Of a stretch of DNA of 64,000 nt, positions 30,565 through 40,417 are shown one piece after another. Where the stretch lies: the NCBI GenBank assembly GCA_900323505.1, contig OOIN01000016.1:310001-374000 (forward strand). Reading direction: 5' to 3'. The position numbers and the translations under genes were made by a program. Under the pieces are notes generated by a model that saw only the letters and a program-made list of their open reading frames with translations, searched no databases and was not told where the DNA came from. Position 1 is the stretch's first letter, and each line of letters opens with the position of its first letter. The DNA comes from Ustilago trichophora. Lineage: Eukaryota > Basidiomycota > Ustilaginomycetes > Ustilaginales > Ustilaginaceae.

Positions 30565-32336
30565 TCAGATTGCATTAAGAGGCACAAGCTCGACATAAAG
30601 ATTCTGTTGAAGAGAAATGGGAGTGGTCAGTTAGGTATACTTTGTCTTCGCAATGCGCAGCAAGCACTGGAAGAGTGAACACTCACATGTGCTTCGAGGA
30701 ACCAACAGCTTCTTCCTTGGAAGAATGGTTGTTTTGCGCCGACGCCCTTAGCAGCCGTATGGGATGCTTCATGTGGGCTCACCGCTGGCTTTTTGATATC
30801 ATATCTGAGCAGAATCTCGGGAATGATCTTGGACAGCTCCATCAAGCTGATGTTCTTTCCGATGCAGGCGCGCGATCCACCTCCAAAGGTCATGTTGTAG
30901 CGTTCCATGGCTTTCCTACCCTCTTCTCCTCCTTCGAGCCACCTCTCAGGGCGGTAGATCTCAGCGTCGGCTCCAAAGGCCTCCCTGTTGCGATGAAGCA
31001 CGTAGGGACTGATACCGACGGTGGTGCCGGCGGGAATGGGATGGAGGAGGTTGCCGATCATGGCTCCACCTTGAGGCACGTAGCGTGGCAGGTCCATGGA
31101 AATGGGCGGCGAGAGTCGAAGCGCTTCCTTGATGCACGCCTGCAGATACTCGAGCTGAGCGCCCTTAGCATACTTGACGGGAGTTGCGAGGTTGCCTGAA
31201 TCTACGGCGTCATCGATCTCTTGACGCAGCTTGGCGTAGCAGCGAGGATGATCAAGAAGATAGCCAAAGAAGATGGTCAGAGAAGTGGCCGTTGTGTCGG
31301 ATCCAGCAGACATTACAGAGGAGGCCGAGAACAAGACCTGCTTCATCGAGTACAATTCCTTGGTGTCAGGGTCTCTGGCCTCCATAAACTTGGTGAGCAT
31401 ATCAGGGCGGGAGGGCATGCCACCGTTGTCCTTCACCTCAGCGTATCGCGTCTGAATCCTGGAGGTTGTCTTGTCTCCGATGACGCTTCCTCCTGGCTGA
31501 CCTGTCACTCTTGGGAACAGCCACAAGATCCAAGAAGAGAGCAGAGGCAAGCATCCTGCGACTGCACCCCACTGCGACAGGTTCAATACACCGGTCAAGA
31601 ACCTCTCGTCGTCTTTTCCCCTGTGGAGAAGATTGAAAGACTGACCGAAAGCAAGCTCGCCTACGACATCCATAGCAAAGAAGTGAAACCACGGATCCAG
31701 GCGAACGGCCTTCGTCTTGGTTTTTTCGCCGTCGGCCTTGGCCTCTACCACCGACTGAGTCTCGACCAGCTCGTCGAGTCGTTTGAGAAGGAGTTCCGAG
31801 ACACCTTCGACGTACTCTTCAAGCTTGACGAGACTGTTCATGCTGTAGGCGCTGGCTACCGCTCTGCGGCGCTTGCTGTGTTGGTGTGGGTCACGCTCGC
31901 TAAAGACGGAGGGGTGAGCCTTGAAAACTTGGAAGGAGCGGTAGAAGTTCGACTTGCGGAACTTGCTAGAGACACCGTCGGAGAGGCTGTAGATTGAATT
32001 CATTGCCGAGGGGTCGGAGAAGGAGAGATGTGTTGGGCCGATGCGTACGACGTTGCCGTACTGTTTGTGAAGAGCGTAGAGTGCTGGTGCATAGTCGCCT
32101 TGGAGCGTATGCCAGAAGCGCCAGAATGGGATACCGAGACGTGCAGACAGCGGGCCCGGGTATCTTGAGAGCGGAGAAACTGCGATGTTGTAGATCATCC
32201 ATCCTGAAAGAAGAGCCACGGTGCCGATGAAGAGCTGCAGGAGGAAAGGCAAGCCGGAGAGCGGTGTGTAGACCGCCTTGACAACGGTACCGATGATGGA
32301 GCTCTCGTCAGTGCTGGTGAGGAACGTTGCCGTCAT
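30565..32336 (-). CDS. Cytochrome P450 monooxygenase
   Basis: Two exons, 32336-30687 and 30603-30565, giving 562 residues. An N-terminal membrane anchor covers about 28-55. The proline hinge is SRYPGPLSARLG, the I-helix SAGSDTTATS (343-352), the ExxR motif EALR (404-407) and the haem loop FGGGSRACIG with Cys491. Reading through the first frame would end in an unlikely Ser/Cys-rich tail. An 83-nt intron (GTGAGTGTT to CTTCAACAG with CTGAC branch site) joins GRSCWFLEAH to NLYVELVPLNAI-stop, the normal C-terminal strand of P450s. The sequence resembles the fungal pisatin-demethylase/benzoate-type P450s in general features. Substrate unknown. It sits between the five-module secreted protein (convergent, 245 bp) and the small-secreted-protein cluster, so it may serve secondary metabolism or detoxification during host contact. 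Confidence 0.92.
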
Positions 32337-33623
32337 GTTGTAATTCTAGGAGAGCGACTGTGGTGAACAGTCAGCGAAGCGGGGAAGAGGGGATATCAGG
32401 GTTGAGCCTGGCCTCCTCCCGAAAGCTGGAGCGGAGGCTCGGCTCTATATACTTTATCGGAAAGGAGGGATTCGATGGTGCAGCGCTGACCACAGTCGGT
32501 CCTTCATCACGGCTTATCGCCACAGTAGTCGCCTCACAGCTAATCGTCGGTCGGAGCTTACAGGGTTACAAGCGTGGACACTGATTGCGACAACTAGAAA
32601 CCTAGCGTCATCGTCGAACAATACACAGTGCAACCGGACCCTCGATCCCGGTTGTGGGGTTTCGCAAAGCTGGCCTGTCCATCCTGGCAGCAGCTCATGT
32701 AGCCTCCACGGCAGGGGTGGGTCGAGTGTCGTGCGGAGTACTGTAAAGCCAAATACAGAGTGTGGGGTGCATAAAGCTACATGTGTCCACCTACGCCGAA
32801 TCTCGACAAGTTGCCGACATTTCCAGGTTGAGACGTCCAAAGCTGCTTTCATTCTCGTCCGACACGCTCTTGCAATCCCAGCCCGTATAGCCGTGCTTGC
32901 CGAAGTCGAAGGGGCTTTTCGCGCGTTACTCCGGTTTGTTTTTTTTATGACTGTCAACAATACCAGCCTAACACACTGTAATGTTTTTTTCCCAGCCCTC
33001 ATCTCGGCATCAGCACGGTTGTCGTCGTCGGCCAAATCAATCAATAGCAGCCCACCGCGGGAACACCGGTGCAGCTTCTCAGATCAAATTCAGCGCTGAA
33101 TTTATTCCAATGAACGTATGCGTGGCGTGTACAGCTGCCGTCTTCACATGCAGGAGGTGATGGTAACGACCCTCGCTCGTCCCTGCAGCCGTGTGAGCTT
33201 TAGGCACATGTGTCATGGCGACTGCCGGGCATGCAGCTACGTGTGACCAAAAAAGCCTTCTCGAAACTCTTTTCCCATGACCCGTACTAGACAGAGGGCA
33301 TTGCCAAGGCCTGTATCGGTACAGCGTATACCCTCGAGCATGCATCTCGTGACAGTGCGACACGAGCATCATCAAGTCGTCGGGAGTTGGTCCCACGCCT
33401 CAAGATGCGGACTTGTCAGACGACTCAACGCATCACAACGGAATGAAGCTGTCGTCCCGTACTGCACTACAGCTCCATAGAGTGGACTACCTCCGCTCTT
33501 GTCAGGTCGTATCAGAGCCGTAGGCAACTCTACAAAAAGGATATGCGCTTGATACTGTTTCATCAATTTGTCCCGTCGTTCATCCCTTTCTCTTCAAAGA
33601 GCTGCTTAGAGATAGCTTTCGAA
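32337..33623. other. Intergenic region between P450 and secreted-protein cluster
   Basis: About 1.3 kb with the P450 promoter and the promoter of the first small secreted protein. TACTGTA lies at 32739-32745. Frames of up to 176 codons on both strands carry no domain. No repeat or RNA gene was noticed. Confidence 0.4.
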
Positions 33624-33950
33624 ATGAAGCTCTCCGTGCTCATAGTCTTCCTCTTCACAGCCTTCTTCGGTACAGCCAAGGTCGCTTCAGCCCCTCTAGG
33701 CTCCGAGTTGGCAGAGAACGCTGTCAAAGGAGCAGCTCGAGCTGTCGAGGCTCACACTGGCTCCGCTTCACGCGGCGCATCCACGTCCAAGCAGCTGAAA
33801 AACCAGCACAAAAGCGCACCTGCAAAGGCAGCCAGTCTCCCACCTCAGCCCAAGGTCGTTGATGTGGAATTGGATAGTCCTTCCCGCCACAGCTCCCTTC
33901 AGAACGGCCCTGCCAAATATGTGGAGATGGGCTCCCCCCCTCGCAAATAG
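33624..33950 (+). CDS. Small secreted protein 1 (effector candidate)
   Basis: 108 residues from ATG 33624. The signal peptide is MKLSVLIVFLFTAFFGTAKVASA, then PLGSELAENAVKGAARAVEA. The mature part of about 85 residues is Lys/Ser/Pro-rich, has no cysteine and shows no domain. Its N-terminal ...SAPLG- style is shared with the next secreted proteins, which suggests common descent with fast divergence. The frame continues upstream to an earlier ATG, but that would bury the signal peptide. Function unknown; the position at the head of a run of seven same-strand secreted proteins suggests a host-interaction role. Confidence 0.75.
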   Translation: MKLSVLIVFLFTAFFGTAKVASAPLGSELAENAVKGAARAVEAHTGSASRGASTSKQLKNQHKSAPAKAASLPPQPKVVDVELDSPSRHSSLQNGPAKYVEMGSPPRK

Positions 33951-34449
33951 GTGCAAGCCTTCTTCCTTTAGACTGGCAACAGTAGCAGATGCACCTTCTA
34001 CCATCGAACGCTTTTCGATATCCTAGAAATGCCATATTCCTCAGACTCTTCCGATCGCGCATATCGAACTCCAATTCCATCATGCAATAACATCGTCGTC
34101 TCTCATCCGTACAGTACGTCTCAGTTTTGCTGACGACGTAAGATCGGCTCGGCTTGAGTGGCCAGGTGCAAACTGATTCTTTTACGGCTTTTAAATGAGA
34201 TGGCGTGCTACAATGCTTGCGCGAGATCGTGGCACACAATAGCGGTGAGTGGGCGTCGATCGAAACAAGTGGGCGTGTCGCGCAGGGAAGCTTGAACAGC
34301 CCCATCGCCAAGGTGGTATCATTCTGAAGATGTTTTTTTTTTCCCGGTAAGATGAAAGCACTCAAAAGAAGCCGTGTTTCCGACAAGTCGGATCGTACTC
34401 AGCCTTCATTGCTGACCGCCATCCTCTTTCTCAATTCCTCTCTAAGTCG

Positions 34450-34995
34450 ATGAGAATCTCAAGCATCATTATCTACCTCGCCGCCATTATTGGCGCTCGC
34501 AACGTGGCTTCAGCGCCTCTGGCATCTGCTGGCTTACTCAAGGATGCCGCTAAGGGCGAAGACAGCTTCAGAGCCGCGCTCGATCGTCTCCCCCGTATCA
34601 ACACTCAGCGGCACGGTGCGACGGTTGACAACTATGAAATTGAACGCCACGAAGTCCTCCGCACCTTGAGGAAAATGGATCAAGACCTCCTCACGCCAGT
34701 GCGGAAGCCTCTTCCACGTATCAGGACGGTTCGAAAAGCCCTTGAAGCTGAAATTCCACGCCGGATCAGGCTGTTGGAGATCTCTCATAGCAACGGCATC
34801 TTCATGAAGCCTATCGACCCAAGCAACCCGCACATCGGTTCACTTCTGCACTCGGCAGAATATCCTCCTGGGTCCTCAGCCGCGAGCTCTCCTCTGTATA
34901 CCGCACGAACCTCGCCAACTCACTCCGCCGATGACTCTCTGTTTTATTCTGCCCATTCTTCCCCTCGGTACAAGTCCAGTGGCGACTTCATCTAA
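34450..34995 (+). CDS. Small secreted protein 2 (effector candidate)
   Basis: 181 residues. Signal peptide MRISSIIIYLAAIIGARNVASA, then PLASAGLLKDAAKGEDSF. The middle is Arg/Leu-rich and helical (YEIERHEVLRTLRKMDQDLL). The C-terminal 50 residues are Ser/Tyr/His-rich with a loose repeat (SPLYTARTSP, SLFYSAHSSP). No cysteines. It shares the SAPL(G/A) processing region and an acidic helix start with its neighbours. No known domain. Confidence 0.75.
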   Translation: MRISSIIIYLAAIIGARNVASAPLASAGLLKDAAKGEDSFRAALDRLPRINTQRHGATVDNYEIERHEVLRTLRKMDQDLLTPVRKPLPRIRTVRKALEAEIPRRIRLLEISHSNGIFMKPIDPSNPHIGSLLHSAEYPPGSSAASSPLYTARTSPTHSADDSLFYSAHSSPRYKSSGDFI

Positions 34996-35635
34996 CCATA
35001 GACTCCTTTCTCTCCTAATTCAACCAAAGGTTCCCAGCTGCTTAGACAAAGTCCTTCCGTATTTGCCTCCAGGATCCGATACAAATCTTTCTCCGGTTCA
35101 TTGAAGCAAAACAATCTCACAACAGAAGCTCGTAGCATGTGCCTGGTCACTGCAAAACGACTTGAAGCGTTACAACTTTGTCAGTATCACTGTTATGCAT
35201 GAGGTGTGACAGAGGGTTGCTGTTCTTCGTTGTGGCCTGTCCACGCCCACACAACGACCAAAAACCCACTTTGATTTGACCCGGTGATCTGCTGGTCGTT
35301 GTTTCGAGGAGGAACCAGTGTCGAGGTGACACTTCCACTCGTCGATCTACCGCCGCATCGGAGGTATTTGCTTCACAGTCCGATATCACATGAAGCTTGT
35401 GAACTGCGAAGCCAGTTCCGCATGGGCTGTCTCTTTGACATGATACGACCCACTTGAGCCTTGAGCAGTCCGTGCAAGTCCGACACAACGAAAATGTCTC
35501 CTTTTGCCTCTTCGAGCCAGTGCCGCCACGATAGTCCCTGCTTCGTTGTCGTACACGCTGCCGCTCAGTGAATGACAAAACTTTTTGGCTGTGCAAAATT
35601 TATCGATGCCGCCGTCCATGCAATCCGGTCTGCCG

Positions 35636-35643
35636 TATAAAAG
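35636..35643 (+). promoter_or_regulatory. TATA box of small secreted protein 3
   Basis: TATAAAAG 129 bp before the start codon (35772). It aligns with TATAAAGA at a matching place in front of the paralogous next gene. Confidence 0.6.
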
Positions 35644-35771
35644 ACGCCCGTACCTGTCCTTCATTGCATCAGGCTCCTCATCAAGCTTTCTCATCCCCAC
35701 TTGACCTCCTCGTCCACACAGAAGATCGGCCAACAGACGCTCCCAGCTCAAATATCTTCTAGTTCACGCCG

Positions 35772-36128
35772 ATGCCTCTTCTCAGAAACAAGAAGACTTT
35801 GTTTCTTGTGGCACTTCTCGCAATCCTGGGAAGTGCTAACATCGCAAGCTCAGCCCCTCTCGGTCCCTTGGAGGCCTTTGAGGAAGCTGCAAAGGACGCA
35901 AGTAGTCTTGCCTCCAAAGCCGGCAGCTCAGCCTCTATTGACGATCTTGCTAACGAGATGGCCAAGCTCAAGCCCATCAGCGCCCCTTCTGTCGAGACTC
36001 CAGGTTATGGTGTGGTCCATCCTACTCGTGTCTTCAAATACCGACGTCCCGAGCCAGTTCCGGCTGCGAACAAGCGAGGCCGAGCTCCCGAGACCCCCCG
36101 CTCGTCCGGCTCTCGAGCTAAGCAGTGA
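35772..36128 (+). CDS. Small secreted protein 3 (effector candidate)
   Basis: 118 residues. Signal peptide TLFLVALLAILGSANIASSA, then PLGPLEAFEEAAKDASSLAS, a helical segment. The C-terminal half is basic and Pro/Arg-rich (KYRRPEPVPAANKRGRAPET) with one Lys-Arg site. No cysteine. Clear paralogue of secreted protein 4: VALLAI, SAPL, A-x-EEAAKD and the following Ser/Ala run align. The promoters of the two genes are also related, so this is a recent tandem duplication of gene plus control region. Confidence 0.78.
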   Translation: MPLLRNKKTLFLVALLAILGSANIASSAPLGPLEAFEEAAKDASSLASKAGSSASIDDLANEMAKLKPISAPSVETPGYGVVHPTRVFKYRRPEPVPAANKRGRAPETPRSSGSRAKQ

Positions 36129-36780
36129 ACTTTCTTGCTTTCGGGAAAGCGTTGAACAGAACCACGAAGACTCTCATCTGGATTCCTTTTCCAGACCATG
36201 CACCAGTCACCCCTATGCCTTCGCCCCTTATATAAAAGACAAATATCTTTTCGTCCTTCGACCTAGAGTCAAAGATATTACAAAAGAAGAGGAACCATAC
36301 TTGCGTGTCCTTCTGTTGCTGCTACGTGAATCGATGAACTCCCGCTTTGTCAGCATCACAATTACGCAATCTGTGCGGGACAGTCTTGCTCAAATTTTCC
36401 GTCGACTCTGTCATCACACATACATCGCAACCTCTGTCGTACCCACTTGGCCTTATCCGATCTATTGCACACCGGTCGAACGAAAGGGCCACGTCAGCTC
36501 CGATAGATGACAGAAATGAGATCGCTGCGCCACTGCATTAAAGCGATCACTGAAGTGTGCGAGATGATAGAGAGCGTGTGACAGTCTGATTCCCGTGTGG
36601 GTCGACTGGCTATGATACCGCCCACTTGAGCCTTCAGTAAGCTGTATGAGTCCACATATTTCTTGTCGAGTCAGTGCCGCCGTCTTTCAGTGTGCATGTT
36701 CTATCTCGGTGCATGTCGATTGGCTTGTCCTATTCATGACTGTTTCATCCATGCCGACGGCCAGCTCAATGAATCAGTCA

Positions 36781-36788
36781 TATAAAGA
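36781..36788 (+). promoter_or_regulatory. TATA box of small secreted protein 4
   Basis: TATAAAGA 138 bp before the start codon (36926), corresponding to the TATA box of the paralogue upstream. Confidence 0.6.
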
Positions 36789-36925
36789 GGCTCAAATCTG
36801 TCCGTTTTTGCCCCATTGAAGCCCTCATTAAGCCTTCTTTCATGCTCGCTTTACCTCCTCACAACGCAGATACAAAGCAGCAGACAGGCTCGTCTCAAGC
36901 TAACACAGTTCAACGTCGCCGAATC

Positions 36926-37267
36926 ATGAAGAGTTCATTGCTCGTTGCGCTTCTCGCCATCGTGGCCAGTGTAGCCACTGTGAACTCAGCCCCTCTGTCG
37001 CTTCCGTTGAAGGCTGTCGAAGAGGCCGCAAAGGATGTGGGCTCCAAAGCCAGCAGTTCGGGCACTACCGATGAAATTGCGGAGGTACAGGCCAGGCTTG
37101 CACGCCTCAAAATCGTCAAACAACGCCCTGAAGAGATTCTAGAAGAGGATATTACAATCCATCGTCCTGGTCGTCAAGATCGCCTGCCGCCTCAGTTTGC
37201 TTGGGGACAGAACAGACAATATAGCCGAGGTCCTGGACGAGGATTTCCCTCGAGCACCAAGTACTGA
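36926..37267 (+). CDS. Small secreted protein 4, paralogue of protein 3 (effector candidate)
   Basis: 113 residues from ATG 36926 (MKSSLLVALLAIVASVATVNSA as signal peptide, then PLSLPLKAVEEAAKDVGSKA). An earlier in-frame ATG at 36842 would add 28 polar residues in front of the signal and is less likely. The mature chain has an acidic helix (EEILEEDITIHRPGRQDR) and an Arg/Gly/Tyr-rich end; no cysteine. It aligns with protein 3 over the first 60-65 residues and diverges after that, a pattern typical of effector families under selection. Confidence 0.78.
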   Translation: MKSSLLVALLAIVASVATVNSAPLSLPLKAVEEAAKDVGSKASSSGTTDEIAEVQARLARLKIVKQRPEEILEEDITIHRPGRQDRLPPQFAWGQNRQYSRGPGRGFPSSTKY

Positions 37268-38482
37268 GGCCTCCTAGCTTCGCCATTCATCGATGGTAGC
37301 TCAACTCTTTAGACACTTTGTCCCCTTTCATCGATTCATTCATTCAAGAGTCCACCCTCCTTGCCCGACCTTAACAGATTCAACCGATCTGAATCTTGTG
37401 ACTCAAAATTGTTGTGCTCCAACTTATCAGTTGTCACGTAGATTCTTCCAAAATCAAGAATTACAGTTGTTTCATGCTCTATGCTCGTTAATCCAAGACC
37501 ATGTCTCTGTGAGGAACGCAACCGTGAAGACACCCACGTCGATCGACTTCCGACTGTGCTTTGAAATGTCGTGGCTTTGCACAAATCAGACTCTACAAAT
37601 GCATCGCTTTGCTCGCAAGACGCAATTAGAGTGCCTCTGACGCTGCCATTTTGGCTGTGCATTTGAGATTTATCACAACGCGCGAGAAGACTCTGAGCGA
37701 TGTAATTTATTGATGAAGAACGGAACATTTGGTTACGCACAACAGAAGCGCCACGCCGGCGAATCTCGGTGGCAAAGAACGGGATGATGTGTTTTCAAGT
37801 GCAGACGTCGACATGCATTGCACATCCTCGCCTCCTCTTTGCTACGTTGTGTAGATGCCGATCCCAATGCGGTCTTCTGCGCATTCTCCTGATGCAGCAT
37901 TGTGATGACCACTGCTCCTGTCGCTGCTCGGACTTATGGAGCTAGCACAGCTTGACGCCTCAATGCAGGGGTGGGATGCGTGTCGGACAACCAGCCCACG
38001 ATGCAGTCCGACAAAGCCCACCTGTGGACGGGCGTGATCGAAAAAGAGAGATCTCCGGAGCGTTTTCGAGATCGGATGGTTTCGGTCTGAGATGTTGACC
38101 TACCAATCGTCGTTGTGCGTGTCCACGGTCGAGCTGGGGGCTTTCAGTTCCAAGGTCATTGACGTATACGTTGCTACATCGCTGTCGGGATCGGAACATT
38201 TCTTCTGCTCGACATCTCGTTTGTCATGTGTGATAGTAATCCAGCGAAGTACGCTACCGACATTGCTATCTTTTTGCCAGTCGTTGAACGCTAATCGCTA
38301 GGGAATCAAATGTCTCTCCCCCACCTTTAGCCGAGGAAACAGGCTACCGGCAGCAGCTCAACGAACATAAAAGCAAGGGCATGGAGCTCAACTGGATCGT
38401 CTGAAGTTAAATACCAATCTCTCTCAATATGATCTCCAATTCCCCTCTTCAGCCGAGCCCCAATTCTACCGAGCTGCCAAAC
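37268..38482. other. Intergenic region within the secreted-protein cluster
   Basis: About 1.2 kb without a convincing gene. Short frames on both strands have no signal peptide or domain. A TATA-like ATAAAAG lies near 38,368, about 110 bp before secreted protein 5. Confidence 0.4.
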
Positions 38483-38809
38483 ATGAAAATGTCCTCGTCC
38501 ATCTTCCTAACCCTGCTCAGCGCCACCTTGGTACTTTCACGTCCTATCCCTCCTTCCAACGAGCTCGAAGAAGCCATCGAAGGGCTCCTAGAGCTCCAAA
38601 ATGATCGACATTGGGCGGGCACGCAGGGTCAAGCTCAGGTCCAGGCTCCAGCTCGTGTTCGGATGCCGGCTGCAACACGGCAGCCCCATCAAGCCCTAGA
38701 ATCTCGCCGAGACCCTTCTTCTCGCGGAAGCGGTCTGCCAGGAAATAGGAGGGCCCAGGCTCCAGACCCGCTCGATGTGATGTATTATCAGTACCACGGG
38801 TCTGGTTAG
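38483..38809 (+). CDS. Small secreted protein 5 (effector candidate)
   Basis: I start at ATG 38483 (MKMSSSIFLTLLSATLVLS as signal peptide, then RPIPPSNELEEAIEGLLEL), giving 108 residues. An earlier ATG at 38429 adds 18 polar residues. The mature part of about 90 residues is Gln/Ala/Arg/Pro-rich (TQGQAQVQAPARVRMPAA) and ends near DVMYYQYHGSG; no cysteine. No homologue recognised. It is less like the SAPL group but has the same size, orientation and cysteine-free composition. Confidence 0.7.
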   Translation: MKMSSSIFLTLLSATLVLSRPIPPSNELEEAIEGLLELQNDRHWAGTQGQAQVQAPARVRMPAATRQPHQALESRRDPSSRGSGLPGNRRAQAPDPLDVMYYQYHGSG

Positions 38810-39227
38810 ACGCTCTTCCCATTTCTGATGGTTGAAAGTGCTGGCGTTGATGCTCTCTTTCTGCGCGATTGGGTACAGAGCTGTGTGTTTCGAACAGATT
38901 CAAGATGACCCCTGTCCCTGTAGATAAACCGGGTTTTTGCTTTCTTTAGGTACCTCTTCGGTTGGCATTCGTCAATATCTGCTCAATCTCTTGATGAAGT
39001 CCGCAATTTTGTAATTACCAGTCAGTGCCGAGGTCGCCCTGGCATTGTCAAAAGTAACACGACCCACTTAGTGACCCCCCGTAATCAGACCTCGCTCGGT
39101 CGTTTCGCCGCCTTACCCTCTGCTTGGCTGCGATGTTGCCTTGAATGCAACGACCTTGCATTTTAGTCTGCCACAAGCTGAACTGGCATCACATTGGCCC
39201 ACACAACACAACGCCAACTGTACAAGA

Positions 39228-39371
39228 ATGGTAGAGGCTTGGCGCATCCATCTTCAATGTTTGCTGCTTTTGTTGCAGGGCTGGAGTGCCGCCATGTGGG
39301 CGAACAAGGGCTACAAAGACTATTTCGAGTTGATGAGAGCTCGGAATACAACAATGAAAAGGACAATATGA
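39228..39371 (+). pseudogene. Possible remnant of a secreted-protein gene
   Basis: A 47-codon ORF with a hydrophobic N-terminal stretch (LQCLLLLLQGWSAA) that could be a short signal peptide. It is followed by only about 25 residues. It lies downstream of a partial copy of the promoter block shared by secreted proteins 3 and 4 (CGACCCACTT at about 39060-39069). It may be a decayed or truncated effector copy, a tiny peptide gene, or chance. Confidence 0.25.
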
Positions 39372-39611
39372 GATAGGATGGCAGAATAGGGGCTTATCTG
39401 CGAGCTTCAGCCGCTGGTGGGGACGAGATCACCGGCACTTCGAACGACCGACTGTGATGCAGTCTTTTCTGCTTGGTATTCATGATGAAGCTTGTGCCTA
39501 ACCTTTAAAGGGTAGCCCTTTGACTGCAACATCCTCCGCTCCACACATCGACATCATTTTCCGTCCTTTCACTTTACTTCAAACTTCGCCCCTTTAACGG
39601 CGTATTCCAAG

Positions 39612-40004
39612 ATGGAACTCCGCCAAATCATCCTTTTCATCGCCGCCATGGTTCTTTCCAGCGGACCTTCTTGGGTCCACTCTGCGCTGGCCTCCTTCGA
39701 GCTGGAAGAAAAAGCAGCTCTCGGTCTCGACAATCTTCGCGGCTCTGGACTCAATGATTTGTACAAAGCCGTACTAGAATCGCCTACCACACCCGCACAA
39801 GAACTAGGGTCGCCCACCACACTTGCACAGGGACTGGAGTCGCCCACCACACCCGCACAAGGCTATACTCCCATTCGACAGTTTCGACGCATCCGTCGTC
39901 CGAGCCCATTAGAATTGATCCTAGCTGACGAGGAAGCTTCGGCAAGGTGGAAAAGGTTGCACGGGATTGTTGATAGAAAGGAGGGCACAGGTCAATCTTG
40001 GTAG
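39612..40004 (+). CDS. Small secreted protein 6 with internal ten-residue repeats
   Basis: 130 residues. Signal peptide ELRQIILFIAAMVLSSGPSWVHSA, then LASFELEEKAALGLDNLRG. Three tandem ten-residue units, each a variant of SPTTPAQGLE, occupy about residues 57-86. After them comes a basic segment (IRQFRRIRRPSPLELILADE). No cysteine. Tandem repeats in a small secreted protein are a common effector feature. No domain known. Confidence 0.72.
   Translation: MELRQIILFIAAMVLSSGPSWVHSALASFELEEKAALGLDNLRGSGLNDLYKAVLESPTTPAQELGSPTTLAQGLESPTTPAQGYTPIRQFRRIRRPSPLELILADEEASARWKRLHGIVDRKEGTGQSW
39780..39869 (+). repeat. Three tandem 30-bp units inside a secreted-protein gene
   Basis: Three in-frame copies beginning TCGCC(T/C)ACCACAC and differing at a few positions each. 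The unit length is a multiple of three, so copy-number changes would keep the reading frame. Confidence 0.8.
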
Positions 40005-40320
40005 TCTTCGGGTAGAAGTGTTGGTCGACATGCGTACGAGGGGCGTTCTGCAGTTGCGCATTTGTATGATTGGTCGATCTTACACTCACTCACGCTGCGT
40101 TCTCCATGCAGATGTCGTGCAGAACACTGACCAATAGGACGATGATCTCGAACCTCAGCTTTTGCTTTCCATCTTCGGTGGTGATCTCCACAGAATGCAT
40201 CCAAAGAAACACATGGGAAATCAGAGTGGAAAAACAAAAAGTGAATAAAAAATGAAAAAAATGGAAAAATAAAATGCACAGAATCCAGACAGAAATTCAT
40301 GCGGAAACCGCAAAAAGAAA

Positions 40321-40417
40321 TGACCAGCCTGGGGCTCGAACCCAGAATCTCCTGATTAACTACAAGCTTCAGAAGCTTGATTCGTAGTCAGACGCCTTAC
40401 CATTGGGCCAACCGGCC
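40321..40417 (-). tRNA. tRNA-Arg (anticodon ACG) with a 25-nt intron
   Basis: Read on the minus strand, the acceptor GGCCGGT pairs with GCTGGTC (with G-U pairs) and A is the discriminator. The D-stem is GCC/GGC around AATGGTAA, the anticodon stem TCTGA/TCAGG, the anticodon loop CTACGAA, and the T-arm CTGGG-TTCGAGC-CCCAG. A 25-nt insertion sits after position 37, the normal place for nuclear tRNA introns. It contains CAAGCTTC...GAAGCTTG, which can fold as a hairpin, and GTAGT, complementary to the anticodon-side ACTAC, as tRNA introns usually are. Mature length is 72 nt before CCA. It lies between secreted proteins 6 and 7. Confidence 0.92.

Noticed and set aside
31221..31997. 258-codon plus-strand frame within the P450 gene
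   Set aside because: Antisense shadow of a gene with complete P450 motifs.
35701..36510. 269-codon frame overlapping secreted protein 3
   Set aside because: Different frame from the protein with the signal peptide; Ser/Leu/Arg-rich nonsense-like composition, a shadow.
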